64,000 nt of DNA from PALSA-894 sp963757565 (GTDB lineage Bacteria > Pseudomonadota > Alphaproteobacteria > Rhizobiales > Xanthobacteraceae), in the NCBI GenBank assembly GCA_963757565.1, contig CAVWSB010000011.1:2294001-2358000 (forward strand), read 5' to 3'. Below the pieces are notes generated by a model, which saw only the letters and a list, made by a program, of their open reading frames with translations, made no database searches and was not told where the DNA came from. Numbering within the stretch: position 1 is the stretch's first letter; every line of letters begins with the position of its first letter. The translations under genes and the position numbers were made by a program. Below, piece by piece: positions 48,687-57,641 of the stretch.

Positions 48687-48905
48687 ATCGCTTCCTCCTC
48701 GTTGTGCTTCGATGATTGCAACCGTGCGTCAGCGCGGCAAGGCGCCTCACTTCTTGTTGAACAGCGCGCGGAACGTTCGTCGCGACGACCAACTCAAATC
48801 GTCAACGTTGTGATCCGCGTCACACCCGATCCCCACGGCCTTCGCCACTAACCGATCAGACACCGTGACCAATGCCGGGAAGGACCGGCCAGACCGGAGA
48901 CGATC

Positions 48906-49178
48906 ATGCGCATTCTGCTTCTCGCTGCCGCAATCGGTTGCACCCTCGCCGCTGCCTCGCAGGTAGCTCTCGCCGCTCCAACAAATCCGTTCGGCACCCG
49001 TTACTGCGCATCCTTCAAGGGAAGCCTCGAAAATTGCGGCTTCTACACCTTCCAGCAATGCCTGGCATCGATCAGCGGCGTCGGAGGCATTTGCGTTGTC
49101 GCCCCCGTGCAGACAGAAGTTCGCGTCTTCCACACGCCGCAAGGCCCGCGCCGTTATATCCGCGACGCTATCGACTGA
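48906..49178 (+). CDS. DUF3551 secreted protein
   Basis: A 90-residue protein: signal peptide ending ALAAP, then the DUF3551 core TRYCASFKGSLENCGFYTFQ and QCLASISGVGGICV with four conserved Cys. Widespread in Bradyrhizobium; function unknown. ATG 48906 follows a GGAGACG ribosome site. Confidence 0.85.
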   Translation: MRILLLAAAIGCTLAAASQVALAAPTNPFGTRYCASFKGSLENCGFYTFQQCLASISGVGGICVVAPVQTEVRVFHTPQGPRRYIRDAID

Positions 49179-49200
49179 TCTTCCAAACGGAGATCACGAA

Positions 49201-49226
49201 AAAGCCCGGCATCGCTGCCGGGCTTT
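49201..49226 (-). terminator. Bidirectional terminator between DUF3551 and Tim44-like genes
   Basis: AAAGCCCGGC (49201-49210) pairs with GCCGGGCTTT (49217-49226), loop ATCGCT. On the minus strand the stem is followed by a T-rich tract (GGCTTTTTTCG), a strong terminator for the Tim44-like gene; on the plus strand only TTTCCT follows. Confidence 0.8.
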
Positions 49227-49249
49227 CCTGCTGGTTTGTTCGTCGTCAC

Positions 49250-50188
49250 TCACGTCTGCTGAATCGCCGAGAGCAGCCAGCTTCCGCCGCGCGTACGCAT
49301 GAAGGTCCACAGCTCTGTCGCCTCCTGCGGCGCGTCGCCCCCATCCGCGGTACGGCCGGTCGCGCGATCGACATAGCGGTCGACCAGCGAATAGCGCATC
49401 GCGACGGTTGCGTACTCCTTGTCGCCTTCGCGCCACGCCTCGGAGAGATCGCCCTGCAAGAGCTTCACGTCGCTGATCTGGTTGACGACGCCGCGGCTCG
49501 CGTTCTCCGACAACTCCTCTGCATAATAGGAGAGCATTTCGGGCGTCAGCCGCGAACGCAGTGCAGCCAGATCCTCGCGGCCATAGGCCGTCTGCACCTC
49601 GCCGAGCAGTCGTTCGAAAGTGTCGAAGTCCTCGCGAGCGATCTGCAGCGGTTCGTTCGCGGGCGTGGCGCTTCCGCCGCCAAACCCAAAGCCGCCGCCG
49701 AGGCCGCCCAGCATCGAGCGCGGTGTATTCAAGCCGGAGGGCGCTCCGGCCAAAGCCGGATGCGAGCGGCGTTGCCACCAGTTGAACAACAGGCGCCCCA
49801 CGATCACGATCAGGCCGATCTGCAACAGCAGACCGATGAACGAGCCGAAGCCCGCAAGCCCGCTGAAGAAGCCGCCGCCGAACAGCATCCCGAACAGGCC
49901 AGCGCCGAGCAGGCCGCCCAGAAGGCCGCCCGCAAGACCGCGGCCGAAGAAGCCGCCCGGCTGCGTGACCGGCGGGCGCGCCGCCGTCGTCGATGTGCCC
50001 GGCTGCGTCATCGTGCGATTGATCGGATTGGCGGCACCCGGCGCGGTCGCGGTCGGCGGTGGCGCCGAGAAAGTATTCGTACCGCGCGAGCCGAAACTCG
50101 CGCGCGGGCGCGCGTCGGCATCGCCGGCCAGCATTGCGAACACCGCGGCGACGGCCAGAACCGCAAGAAGCGGACGAAACAGTCTCAT
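49250..50188 (-). CDS. Tim44-like domain protein
   Basis: A 312-residue protein. It has a signal or anchor (MRLFRPLLAVLAVAAVFAML), a Pro/Thr linker, a Gly/Phe-rich hydrophobic region (GRGLAGGLLGGLLGAGLFGM, FIGLLLQIGLIVIVGRLLFN) and a C-terminal Tim44/TIM44-like fold (EDFDTFERLLGEVQTAYGRE, LRSRLTPEMLSYYAEELSEN, WLLSAIQQT). GGGAG lies 6 bases before ATG 50188. Related proteins are envelope proteins of unknown role. Confidence 0.85.
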   Translation of the reverse strand: MRLFRPLLAVLAVAAVFAMLAGDADARPRASFGSRGTNTFSAPPPTATAPGAANPINRTMTQPGTSTTAARPPVTQPGGFFGRGLAGGLLGGLLGAGLFGMLFGGGFFSGLAGFGSFIGLLLQIGLIVIVGRLLFNWWQRRSHPALAGAPSGLNTPRSMLGGLGGGFGFGGGSATPANEPLQIAREDFDTFERLLGEVQTAYGREDLAALRSRLTPEMLSYYAEELSENASRGVVNQISDVKLLQGDLSEAWREGDKEYATVAMRYSLVDRYVDRATGRTADGGDAPQEATELWTFMRTRGGSWLLSAIQQT

Positions 50189-50458
50189 CTGAGTCTCCCA
50201 GCAACCCCGGTTGGGGCCGCCGGAATATCGGGATCGGGGTCTCCTTTGTGAAGGGCTGCAACCTGCGGCGTGTGCGCGCGGCAAATCCTCCCGCAGCGCG
50301 GTATCGGTGTCGGCAGGTCGACGATAATGGCTGACAGCACACCCGGCGTTGAGAGGTCCAGTGTGTGAGTTTTCGCCGCGCCGCGTTACGCCCAAAGACT
50401 TGACCCACGACGCGCTGCGGCGGCAAATGTCGTTCGTGATGTCAATGGATTCGCGCCA

Positions 50459-50779
50459 ATGCGCCTGATCGTTTCCGCTGCACTTTCGCTTGCGCTGTCG
50501 GCACCTGCTGCCCAAGCGCAGTACGGCCAGACCTGGAGCGTCTTCTCGATCAACGGCAACGATACCGGCGGCATCATCCCATGGTCGCCGGAGCTTCGCG
50601 CCTACGGGTACCGCGAGGCGGCCCAGCGTCACTGCGATGGCTATCACAAGCTCGCGCACATCACGAGCGTGAAGGCGCGCTACGGAGACTACGTCGGCTT
50701 CGCCTGCAACTTTCCGCGCAACTACGATCCGGTGGGCCACGGCGACTGGTGGATGGCGCCGATTTTCAAATTCTTCTAG
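50459..50779 (+). CDS. Small secreted protein (hypothetical)
   Basis: A 106-residue protein with a signal peptide (cleaved after AQA) and a compact mature domain: GQTWSVFSINGNDTGGIIPW, REAAQRHCDGYHKLAHITSV, RYGDYVGFACNFPRNYDPVG. The HC...C pair and Tyr/Trp-rich ends suggest a folded domain common in Bradyrhizobium. No function known. Confidence 0.68.
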   Translation: MRLIVSAALSLALSAPAAQAQYGQTWSVFSINGNDTGGIIPWSPELRAYGYREAAQRHCDGYHKLAHITSVKARYGDYVGFACNFPRNYDPVGHGDWWMAPIFKFF

Positions 50780-51086
50780 GCACGCGATTACGGCCGCCAC
50801 GCGCCCGAATTGAGCCGCAGCGGGGGCTGTCCTGATTTTCCACCTGCGCGGCTATTCCTTGGAAAAGTCGGGCCGAAGCCACAAACCCGCACGGGACCGG
50901 CCACAAACCCAAAATACCGTTTTCCGGTCGGCGATGCGTATCCTGTCACCGGCGGGGGCGGTCCCGATCGCCTCAGGTTGCCCCCTGGCTGTCGATCGGG
51001 CCGTCCTTTCTTTTCTTTCGTTTGCGCACCCCCGGCTAACGTTGAATGCGGGGTCTGCGCAAGCGTTCCGCATCACATTTTCTAAC
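50780..51086. other. No gene seen
   Basis: Short ORFs occur on both strands but lack plausible starts and family patterns. I see no tRNA, terminator or repeat here. A stretch rich in T and C lies at about 51005-51020. Confidence 0.4.
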
Positions 51087-51293
51087 TCATTGTCGCCGCG
51101 GCGTGTCGATCGGCATGCAGTTGCGCCGGCCGGATGAAATGCAATCGTCCGCCTTGCGCGCGTCGACCATCGCGCTGGCGAGCCAGAGTCCGCCGCCGAC
51201 CAGAACGACGAATCCCACTGCAAGAATGATGTTCGCCGTGGTTCGATCGCCCTCCTCATCGTCGTCGGGATTGGGGTTGGCAGGCACGCTCAT
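51087..51293 (-). CDS. Small single-pass membrane protein
   Basis: A 68-residue protein: acidic N-terminus (NPNPDDDEEGDRT), one membrane helix (ANIILAVGFVVLVGGGLWLA), then ADDCISSGRRNCMPIDTP with two Cys. The DDCI--GRRNC motif recurs in Hyphomicrobiales small proteins. Role unknown; it precedes cckA in gene order but is separated by 89 bases downstream of the cckA stop. Confidence 0.65.
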   Translation of the reverse strand: MSVPANPNPDDDEEGDRTTANIILAVGFVVLVGGGLWLASAMVDARKADDCISSGRRNCMPIDTPRRQ

Positions 51294-51382
51294 GATTGTT
51301 TTCTAGCGCGAAGCTGCCGCCCTGGCACCTCAATGCCGTCCTCCGCATGACGGATTTTTGTCGCCGTGACGCCCGCGCAACG

Positions 51383-53944
51383 CTAGGCGGCCTCTCCGGA
51401 CATCGTGTTCTTCACCGCGGCGACGAGTTGCTTGAGCGTGAAGGGCTTGGCGAGGAAGTCGAACTGCGAGCCTTCGGGCAGGTTCTTCTCGAAGGCATCT
51501 TCCGCATACCCCGATACAAAAATGATCTTCAGCTTCGGGTTGCGCGACCGCAGTTCTTTGGCGAGCGTCGGCCCGTCCATCTCGGGCATCACGACGTCCG
51601 ACACGACAAGGTCGACATTGCCGCCCCGGCTCTCGATCACCTCGATCGCCTCGACGCCGTTGCCGGCTTCGAGCACCGTATAGCCGCGTGAGGTCAGTCC
51701 GCGCGCATTGAGCCCACGCAATCCTTCTTCGTCCTCGACCAGCAGGATGGTGCCGTGTCCGGTCAGGTCGGTCACGGTCTTCGGTTGAGCAGCCCGTGCT
51801 TCGGCCTGCGCGGCTTCGGCGATTTCAGCGGCGCCCGGAATGTGGCGCGGCAGGTAGATATGGAAGGTCGTGCCCTCGCCCATCACCGAGTCGACGAATA
51901 CGTAGCCGTTCGTCTGCTTTACGATGCCGTACACCGTCGAGAGCCCGAGGCCCGTCCCCTTTCCGGTCTCCTTGGTGGTGAAGAACGGCTCGAAGATCTT
52001 GTCGATGATGTCCTTCGGAATGCCGGTGCCGGTGTCCTTGACCTCGACCGTCACATAGTCGGCCGCCGGCAGCGGCTTGAACGGCAACCCTTTCGCCTCC
52101 TCCGCAGTGACATTGGCGGTGCGTACGGTGAGCTTGCCGCCCTTCGGCATTGCGTCGCGCGCATTCACCGCGAGATTCACCACCACCTGCTCGATCTGCG
52201 ACACGTCGGCCTTCACCGGCCAGAGATCGCGGCCGTGTACAGGCACCAACTCGATCTTCTCGCCGAGCAGGCGCTTGAGCAGCATGCTGAGGTCCGACAA
52301 CGTCTCGCCGAAATCGAGCACCTGCGGCCGCAGCGTCTGGCGGCGCGAGAACGCGAGCAGGTGCCGCACCAGGCTCGCGGCCCGGTTGGCGTTCTGCTTG
52401 ATCTGCATGATGTCGCCGAACGAGGGATCGGTCGGCTTGTGCGCCTGCAGCAGGAAGTCGGTCGCCATCATGATGGCGGAAAGCACGTTGTTGAAATCGT
52501 GCGCGATGCCGCCGGCGAGTTGCCCGACGGTATCCATCTTCTGCGCCTGCGCAACCTGCTTCTCGAGATCCCGCACCTCCGTGGTCTCGATCGCGTAAAC
52601 GATCGCAGCCTCGCCCTCGGATTCGTCGTCCTCGACCGCCGAGACGTAGAACCGCGCCGAGCGATTGCCCTCTCCGCCGAGCGCGACGTCGACAGGCGCG
52701 ATGTCGCCCTGCCCGTCTGCCGCCTTGCCGATCGCCGCCTCCAGCGCGCCGCGATCGGGATCGGCGACGACGGTCAGAATCGAGCGTCCCTCGGCCGGCA
52801 ACGCCTCGCCCTTCATCACGCCATGCTGGAGGCGCACGAACGGCGCGTTCGCGCGCGCGATCTTGCCCACCTTGTCGACGGTCGCGATTGCCATCGGAGT
52901 ATTGTGGAAGAAGCGCACGAAACGCACCTCGGCGGCACGGAGTGGATCGGCCACCTCCTCGCGCGCGCGGCTGAGCACAATGGTCTTTGACGGCCCAGGC
53001 GTGCCGTCGGACGCGAACGCGACCTTGTGATAGAGCCGCACCGGCACGGTGCGGCCACCACGCATTTTCAGATCGAGATCGTGCACCTCGGTCTTCACGT
53101 CGCCCGGATCGCCCGCAACCGGCGCAAGCAGCGCTGCGCCGTCGCCGACCACGATGTCGGCGAGCTTCAGGCCACCGGATCCAACCTGTGCGAGGTCATA
53201 GTCGAGCCAGCTTGCGAGCGTTGCGTTGAGGTAGCTGATCTTGCCACCCGTATCGACCGAGAACGCGCCCGCCGGCGCGTGATCGAGGAAGTCGATGGCG
53301 TCGCGCAACTCGACAAAGAAATCCTCCTGCCGGCCACGGTCGCGCGTCACGTCGCCGACCGTCCACGCGGTCCAGCGCGCGTAAGCTCCGCTCTCCTGCA
53401 AGGGGCGCACCCGGAAGCGCAGCCAGCGCGCGGGCGCGCCGTCGTTGCCAGGCACCCGCACCTCTTCCTGCAGCGCACGGCTTTCGCGCGACGCTTTGGC
53501 GAGCCGATAAATCGCCTCCGACACCAGCGGATCGCCAACGAACACGCGCTCCACAGGCCGCACATCGTCTGCATCGACCGCATCGACCAGTTTCAGATAA
53601 TTGGCGTTCGCATACACGACCCGCCCGCTCTGATCGGTGACCACGATGCCGTCCGGTGCACTTGCCGGGATGGAGTCGAGGAACGTCTCGCGCGCATCGC
53701 GCCCGGCGATCCGCAGGATGCCGGCCGCACCCGCGAAAAGACTGAACACGCCGACCACCGCGAGCGTCGTCAGCAGCGCCAGAATATAGGGCTGGGCATT
53801 CGCGCGTCCGATGAACAGGAGTGCCACAACTGACCCGACCAGCAGCAATGCGACCGCCAGCACCATGCCGATGCTGCCGCCCTGTTCGCCGCTGCGATCG
53901 ATCGCTGCCGGTCTGCGATCTTCGGTCACGTCCTGCGCCGCCAT
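51383..53944 (-). CDS. cckA: Cell-cycle hybrid histidine kinase CckA
   Basis: An 853-residue hybrid kinase. Two membrane helices lie near residues 25-75, then PAS domains (about 90-440). The histidine kinase core follows with phospho-acceptor LAGGIAHDFNNVLSAIMMAT near 480 and ATP-binding blocks VVNLAVNARDAMPKGGKLTV and GKGTGLGLSTVYGIVKQ. The receiver domain has the Asp of VDLVVSDVVMPEMDGPTLAK. This order and the location before flhB identify CckA, which passes phosphate through ChpT to CtrA and so controls division and motility. CtrA boxes occur in the same region. Confidence 0.95.
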   Translation of the reverse strand: MAAQDVTEDRRPAAIDRSGEQGGSIGMVLAVALLLVGSVVALLFIGRANAQPYILALLTTLAVVGVFSLFAGAAGILRIAGRDARETFLDSIPASAPDGIVVTDQSGRVVYANANYLKLVDAVDADDVRPVERVFVGDPLVSEAIYRLAKASRESRALQEEVRVPGNDGAPARWLRFRVRPLQESGAYARWTAWTVGDVTRDRGRQEDFFVELRDAIDFLDHAPAGAFSVDTGGKISYLNATLASWLDYDLAQVGSGGLKLADIVVGDGAALLAPVAGDPGDVKTEVHDLDLKMRGGRTVPVRLYHKVAFASDGTPGPSKTIVLSRAREEVADPLRAAEVRFVRFFHNTPMAIATVDKVGKIARANAPFVRLQHGVMKGEALPAEGRSILTVVADPDRGALEAAIGKAADGQGDIAPVDVALGGEGNRSARFYVSAVEDDESEGEAAIVYAIETTEVRDLEKQVAQAQKMDTVGQLAGGIAHDFNNVLSAIMMATDFLLQAHKPTDPSFGDIMQIKQNANRAASLVRHLLAFSRRQTLRPQVLDFGETLSDLSMLLKRLLGEKIELVPVHGRDLWPVKADVSQIEQVVVNLAVNARDAMPKGGKLTVRTANVTAEEAKGLPFKPLPAADYVTVEVKDTGTGIPKDIIDKIFEPFFTTKETGKGTGLGLSTVYGIVKQTNGYVFVDSVMGEGTTFHIYLPRHIPGAAEIAEAAQAEARAAQPKTVTDLTGHGTILLVEDEEGLRGLNARGLTSRGYTVLEAGNGVEAIEVIESRGGNVDLVVSDVVMPEMDGPTLAKELRSRNPKLKIIFVSGYAEDAFEKNLPEGSQFDFLAKPFTLKQLVAAVKNTMSGEAA

Positions 53945-54068
53945 GATACCGCTCGCGTCCTATTCCGCGCGTGTTCCGCCGTGCGAATCACCTGCGAAAC
54001 CTGCAGTTCCAAGTGTGTCGTTGCGGGCGCGCTACGCAAGAGGCGCAGGCCGCGGTTCGGTTGATTTT

Positions 54069-55139
54069 TCAATGCCGTACCGTGCCGCGCAGCTTCATCA
54101 CGTAACCGATCACCTCGGCGACCGCCTTGTAATGCTCGGGCGGAACCTCCTGGTCCATCTCGACCGTCGCATGCAACGCGCGGGCGAGCGGCGGGTTCTC
54201 GACCACCGGAATGTTATGCGCCGCTGCAACTTCGCGGATCTTCAAGGCGATATTGTCGATGCCTTTGGCAAGGCAGACAGGCGCGTTCATCCCCTTGTCG
54301 TATTGCAGCGCGACCGCATAGTGGGTCGGGTTGGTGATGATCACGGAAGCTTTCGGCACTGCCGCCATCATGCGCTTCCTGGAACGGCTCTGTCGCAACT
54401 GGCGGATCTTCGCCTTGATCGCCGGATCGCCTTCGGTCTGCTTGAACTCCTCTTTCATTTCGCGGAGCGACATTTTCTGCCGCTCGTACCACTGGCGATA
54501 CTGAAACAAATAATCGGCGGCCGCGATAATCGCGAGGATCGCCACCACGGTGCCGAGCAATTCCAGCGACAGGGATTTCGTCGTCGCCAGGATGATAGCC
54601 GGATCCATCGCGACGAGCCCGTCGAGCTGATTGCGCTTCGGCCACAGGATGGCTGTCATCACCGCGCCGATCAGCGTCAGCTTGATCAGCCCCTTGATGA
54701 AGTTGGAGAGCGCCACCTTCGAGAACAGCCGCCCCAAGCCGGCGCCGGGCGAGATTTTGGAGAACTTGGGCTTCAGGGATTCCGCCGACCAGACCAGGCG
54801 GTGTTGCACCATGTTGCCGCCGATCGCCGCCAGGACGAGCAGCATGAACGGGAGCGCCACCGCCGCGATCGTCTCCAGACCAAGCTGCTGCATGGTGTGC
54901 ATCAGGCCACGGCCTTCAACCGAAATGCTGTGCGCCTGACCGATAAAGCCCGCGAGCATCCGCGCGATGCCCGTGCTCATCGAGCCGGAGAAGGACAGCA
55001 GGATCAGCGTCGCACCGGCGAGCACAAACCAGGTGTTCACCTCCTGGCTCTTGACCACGTCGCCGCGCTCGAGCGCCTCGTCGAGCCGCTTCTGTGTCGG
55101 GTCTTCGGATCGTTCGGTATCGTCGTTTTCGTCGGCCAT
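54069..55139 (-). CDS. flhB: Flagellar export apparatus protein FlhB
   Basis: A 356-residue FlhB: four membrane helices in residues 30-210, then the cytosolic domain with the self-cleaving motif VIITNPTHYAVALQYD (cut between N and P of NPTH), which switches export from rod/hook to filament proteins. KDDTERSEDPTQKRLDEALE-type opening is typical (here MADENDDTERSEDPTQKRLD). It is last in the flgB-flgC-fliE-fliQ-fliR-flhB run. Confidence 0.96.
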   Translation of the reverse strand: MADENDDTERSEDPTQKRLDEALERGDVVKSQEVNTWFVLAGATLILLSFSGSMSTGIARMLAGFIGQAHSISVEGRGLMHTMQQLGLETIAAVALPFMLLVLAAIGGNMVQHRLVWSAESLKPKFSKISPGAGLGRLFSKVALSNFIKGLIKLTLIGAVMTAILWPKRNQLDGLVAMDPAIILATTKSLSLELLGTVVAILAIIAAADYLFQYRQWYERQKMSLREMKEEFKQTEGDPAIKAKIRQLRQSRSRKRMMAAVPKASVIITNPTHYAVALQYDKGMNAPVCLAKGIDNIALKIREVAAAHNIPVVENPPLARALHATVEMDQEVPPEHYKAVAEVIGYVMKLRGTVRH

Positions 55140-55157
55140 CGGGCGTTTCCAGCGGCG

Positions 55158-55928
55158 TTACGAATAGGGAGCGAGTTCGCGCAGCACGCTCCCGACGTAA
55201 CCGAGGAAGCCGGCCATCATGGCGCCGACCACGACGAACAGGATGAGGAAGCCGATCATGATCGAGAGCGGCACCGCGACGAAATAAACCTGCATTTGCG
55301 GCATCAACCGCGAGAGCACGCCGAGTGCAATGTTGAACACGAGGCCGAATACGAGAAACGGCGCGGAGAGTTGAATCCCCACTCGGAAGGCACCGCCGAC
55401 GGTGTTGGTGACAAGGGTCGCAACATCAGAGGCAGCGGGTACCTCGCCGGGGGCGAACAGCCGGTAACTGTCGCTGAGGCCCGCGATGACAAGGTGATGG
55501 AGGTCGGTCGCGAAGATCAGTGTGATTCCGAGCAACGTCAGGAAGTTTCCGACGATCAATCCCTGCTGCCCTTGCGTTGGATCGACGGCGGTCACAAAGC
55601 CGAGCCCGAGTTGCTGCGCGATCACCGAACCCGCGACTTGCAGCGCCGAAATAGTCAGCCGCGCGGTAAGCCCCAGCACCGTGCCGATCAGCAATTCCTG
55701 GCCGAGCGCAATGATGACCGGGCCTGGGGCGCGCAAATCGATCGCATAGCCGTCGCGGTGCAGCGGAAACAGTGCCAGCGTCAGCAGCAGCGCAATGGTC
55801 AACCGGATGCGCGAAGGAACGCTCATTTCGCCCAGACCCGGCAGCAGCATGAGCATGGTGCCGATGCGCGCGAACATCAGGATGAACGCGGCGCCGTAGG
55901 CGGGCAGGAATGAAACGTCGAGCTGCAT
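55158..55928 (-). CDS. fliR: Flagellar biosynthesis protein FliR
   Basis: A 256-residue FliR, part of the FliPQR export gate in the flagellar basal body. Six membrane helices are visible; LPGLGEMSVPSRIRLTIALL and LLIGTVLGLTARLTISALQV are family blocks, and the end LGYVGSVLRELAPYS is usual. It follows fliQ by 16 bases and is followed by flhB after 18. Confidence 0.95.
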   Translation of the reverse strand: MQLDVSFLPAYGAAFILMFARIGTMLMLLPGLGEMSVPSRIRLTIALLLTLALFPLHRDGYAIDLRAPGPVIIALGQELLIGTVLGLTARLTISALQVAGSVIAQQLGLGFVTAVDPTQGQQGLIVGNFLTLLGITLIFATDLHHLVIAGLSDSYRLFAPGEVPAASDVATLVTNTVGGAFRVGIQLSAPFLVFGLVFNIALGVLSRLMPQMQVYFVAVPLSIMIGFLILFVVVGAMMAGFLGYVGSVLRELAPYS

Positions 55929-55944
55929 GTGTTCCGGGCGGGGA

Positions 55945-56208
55945 TCACCCCCCCATGATGTGCGTCGCGACTCGGGTCATGTAGCCTTGCAGCAGATCGC
56001 CCATGAACGGAAGCGCGATCAGCATCGCGATGAAGATCGCAAGAATCTTTGGAACGAAAACCAGAGTCATTTCCTGGATTTGCGTCAGCGCCTGAAACAA
56101 TGAGATGACCACACCAACGATCAGGCCGACAAGCATCAGAGGGGCGGAAACCAGAACCAGCGTGATGATCGCGTCGCGCGCAACGTCGAGGACTTCCGGG
56201 CCGGTCAT
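55945..56208 (-). CDS. fliQ: Flagellar biosynthesis protein FliQ
   Basis: An 87-residue FliQ with two membrane helices: ITLVLVSAPLMLVGLIVGVV and FVPKILAIFIAMLIALPFMG, and the LFQALTQIQEMTL loop between them. It is the small subunit of the export gate. Its ATG overlaps the fliE stop by one base (TGATG), so translation is coupled. Confidence 0.95.
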   Translation of the reverse strand: MTGPEVLDVARDAIITLVLVSAPLMLVGLIVGVVISLFQALTQIQEMTLVFVPKILAIFIAMLIALPFMGDLLQGYMTRVATHIMGG

Positions 56209-56528
56209 CAGATCGGCATCCGCATGATCTCTTCGTAGGCCGCGATCACCTTGTCGCGCACCGAGATCATGGTCTCGACCGCGAGCTCGGTTTCGCTGAC
56301 CGCGGTGGCGACGTCGACGATGTTGGCTTTGCCGGCGGCCATCGCCTGCGACTGCGCGTCGGACTTGCGGCCGGCTTCCACCACCGAGCCGATCGCATCC
56401 TTCACCAGCGCGCCGAAGCTTGGACCGGACGAATCGCCGCCCGCGGCCGGCTTGATCGGGTTTGCCCCCGGATCGGCAAGCCGTGCCAGCTTGGCATAGG
56501 CATTCGCAGCAATAATCGGCGACGCCAT
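56208..56528 (-). CDS. fliE: Flagellar hook-basal body protein FliE
   Basis: A 106-residue FliE, which joins the MS ring to the rod. FGALVKDAIGSVVEAGRKSD, VDVATAVSETELAVETMISV and RDKVIAAYEEIMRMPI are the family blocks. It lies between flgC and fliQ. Confidence 0.95.
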   Translation of the reverse strand: MASPIIAANAYAKLARLADPGANPIKPAAGGDSSGPSFGALVKDAIGSVVEAGRKSDAQSQAMAAGKANIVDVATAVSETELAVETMISVRDKVIAAYEEIMRMPI

Positions 56529-56554
56529 AGGTGCCTCCCTTCAAAACGAATAGA

Positions 56555-56965
56555 TCAGGCCTTGAGCAGATCGATGGTGCGCTGGATCATCCGGCGCGTT
56601 GCGCCGATGACGTTGAGGTTTGCCTCGTAGGATCGCTGCGCCTCGCGCATGTCGGTCATCTCGACGAGCGAGTTCACGTTCGGATATTTCACGTAGCCGT
56701 TGGCGTCCGCGGCGGGATGACCCGGTTCATATTTGGTGCGGAAGTCGGTCGGATCGTTGCGAACCCTGCCCATGGTGACGGTCTGCGCTTCCAACGCGCG
56801 GTCCATTTCGGAGCGGAAGGTCGGGATCTTGCGACGGTAAGGGCTTCCGCCGGCCCGCTGCGCCGTAGAATCCGCGTTGGCGATATTCTCCGCGATCACC
56901 CGCATGCGGCCGGATTGCGCCTTAAGGCCGGACGCGGCGATCGCCATCGATTTGAGGAAGTCCAT
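56555..56965 (-). CDS. flgC: Flagellar basal body rod protein FlgC
   Basis: A 136-residue proximal rod protein. MDFLKSMAIAASGLKAQSGR and MRVIAENIANADSTA show the N-terminal rod motif (S-L-AQ----, ENIANA-T); the C-terminal helix is REAQRSYEANLNVIGATRRM. AAGGAGG precedes ATG 56965. Follows flgB by 11 bases. Confidence 0.96.
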   Translation of the reverse strand: MDFLKSMAIAASGLKAQSGRMRVIAENIANADSTAQRAGGSPYRRKIPTFRSEMDRALEAQTVTMGRVRNDPTDFRTKYEPGHPAADANGYVKYPNVNSLVEMTDMREAQRSYEANLNVIGATRRMIQRTIDLLKA

Positions 56966-56976
56966 CGGTGCCTCCT

Positions 56977-57375
56977 TCAACGTTTGCCGATCGCGGTGCG
57001 GATGAGACCCATGCTGCGGCTGTAAAGCGAAATCGCCGCCTGATGGTCCATCTGGTTGGCGGCGACTTTCATCATCTCGTCTTCCAGGTTGACGGCGTTG
57101 CCGGACGGGCGGATCTCGAATTTGCCGGCGCGCGCCTTGGCAAAGCCACCCGTGTCGGACGAACTCGCGAGATGTGCGGGCGAGGTCAATTCAAGCTGAA
57201 GCTGGCCGCTCGCCTGCTGCACCTGGCGGCTAAAATCGAGCGAGGCAAGATCGCGCGGTCGGTAGCCGGGCGTGTCGGCATTGGCGACATTTTCCGCAAG
57301 CAGCCGCTGGCGTTCCTGGTGCCAGTTCATGCGCGTGCGCAGCATGGAGAAGATCGGCAGGTCGGATATCGGCAT
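56977..57375 (-). CDS. flgB: Flagellar basal body rod protein FlgB
   Basis: A 132-residue proximal rod protein: MPISDLPIFSMLRTRMNWHQ, QRLLAENVANADTPGYRPRD and MKVAANQMDHQAAISLYSRS. It is the first gene of the minus-strand flagellar run; a CtrA box lies about 72 bases upstream. ATG 57375 has GGGAGA upstream. Confidence 0.96.
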   Translation of the reverse strand: MPISDLPIFSMLRTRMNWHQERQRLLAENVANADTPGYRPRDLASLDFSRQVQQASGQLQLELTSPAHLASSSDTGGFAKARAGKFEIRPSGNAVNLEDEMMKVAANQMDHQAAISLYSRSMGLIRTAIGKR

Positions 57376-57446
57376 GGCCCGTTCTCCCGCGATTTCCAAA
57401 GGCGTAGAACCCTTTCCGCGGTAGGCAGACTTTGCCTAGGGCATGG

Positions 57447-57461
57447 TTAATGCGACGTTAA
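57447..57461. promoter_or_regulatory. CtrA box between flgB and fliO
   Basis: TTAA-TGCGACG-TTAA is an exact TTAA-N7-TTAA CtrA site, placed in the divergent region of flgB and fliO. A second, shorter-spaced palindrome TTAA-CACCCG-TTAA lies at 57485-57498. Phosphorylated CtrA could drive both flagellar units from here. Confidence 0.82.
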
Positions 57462-57641
57462 ACAGCCCTCTTCTCAACCGTTTATTAACACCCGTTAACA
57501 AACCTGGAGCGATTGGCCCTTTTCCTTGGGCGAATTGGCCATTTCTGGTTACTATTCCTTATTGTCTGGGGATTCCCGCCGCCGGCCCGCTTGAGGCTGA
57601 CCGAGTCGCAGGTTTCTCCGGCGCTGGAGCCAAGGCCGCAA

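Noticed and set aside
53811..55913. 700-residue plus-strand ORF opposite cckA, flhB and fliR
   Set aside because: It is the antisense shadow of three clear minus-strand genes with full family motifs; its own translation is Arg/His/Gln-rich and matches nothing.
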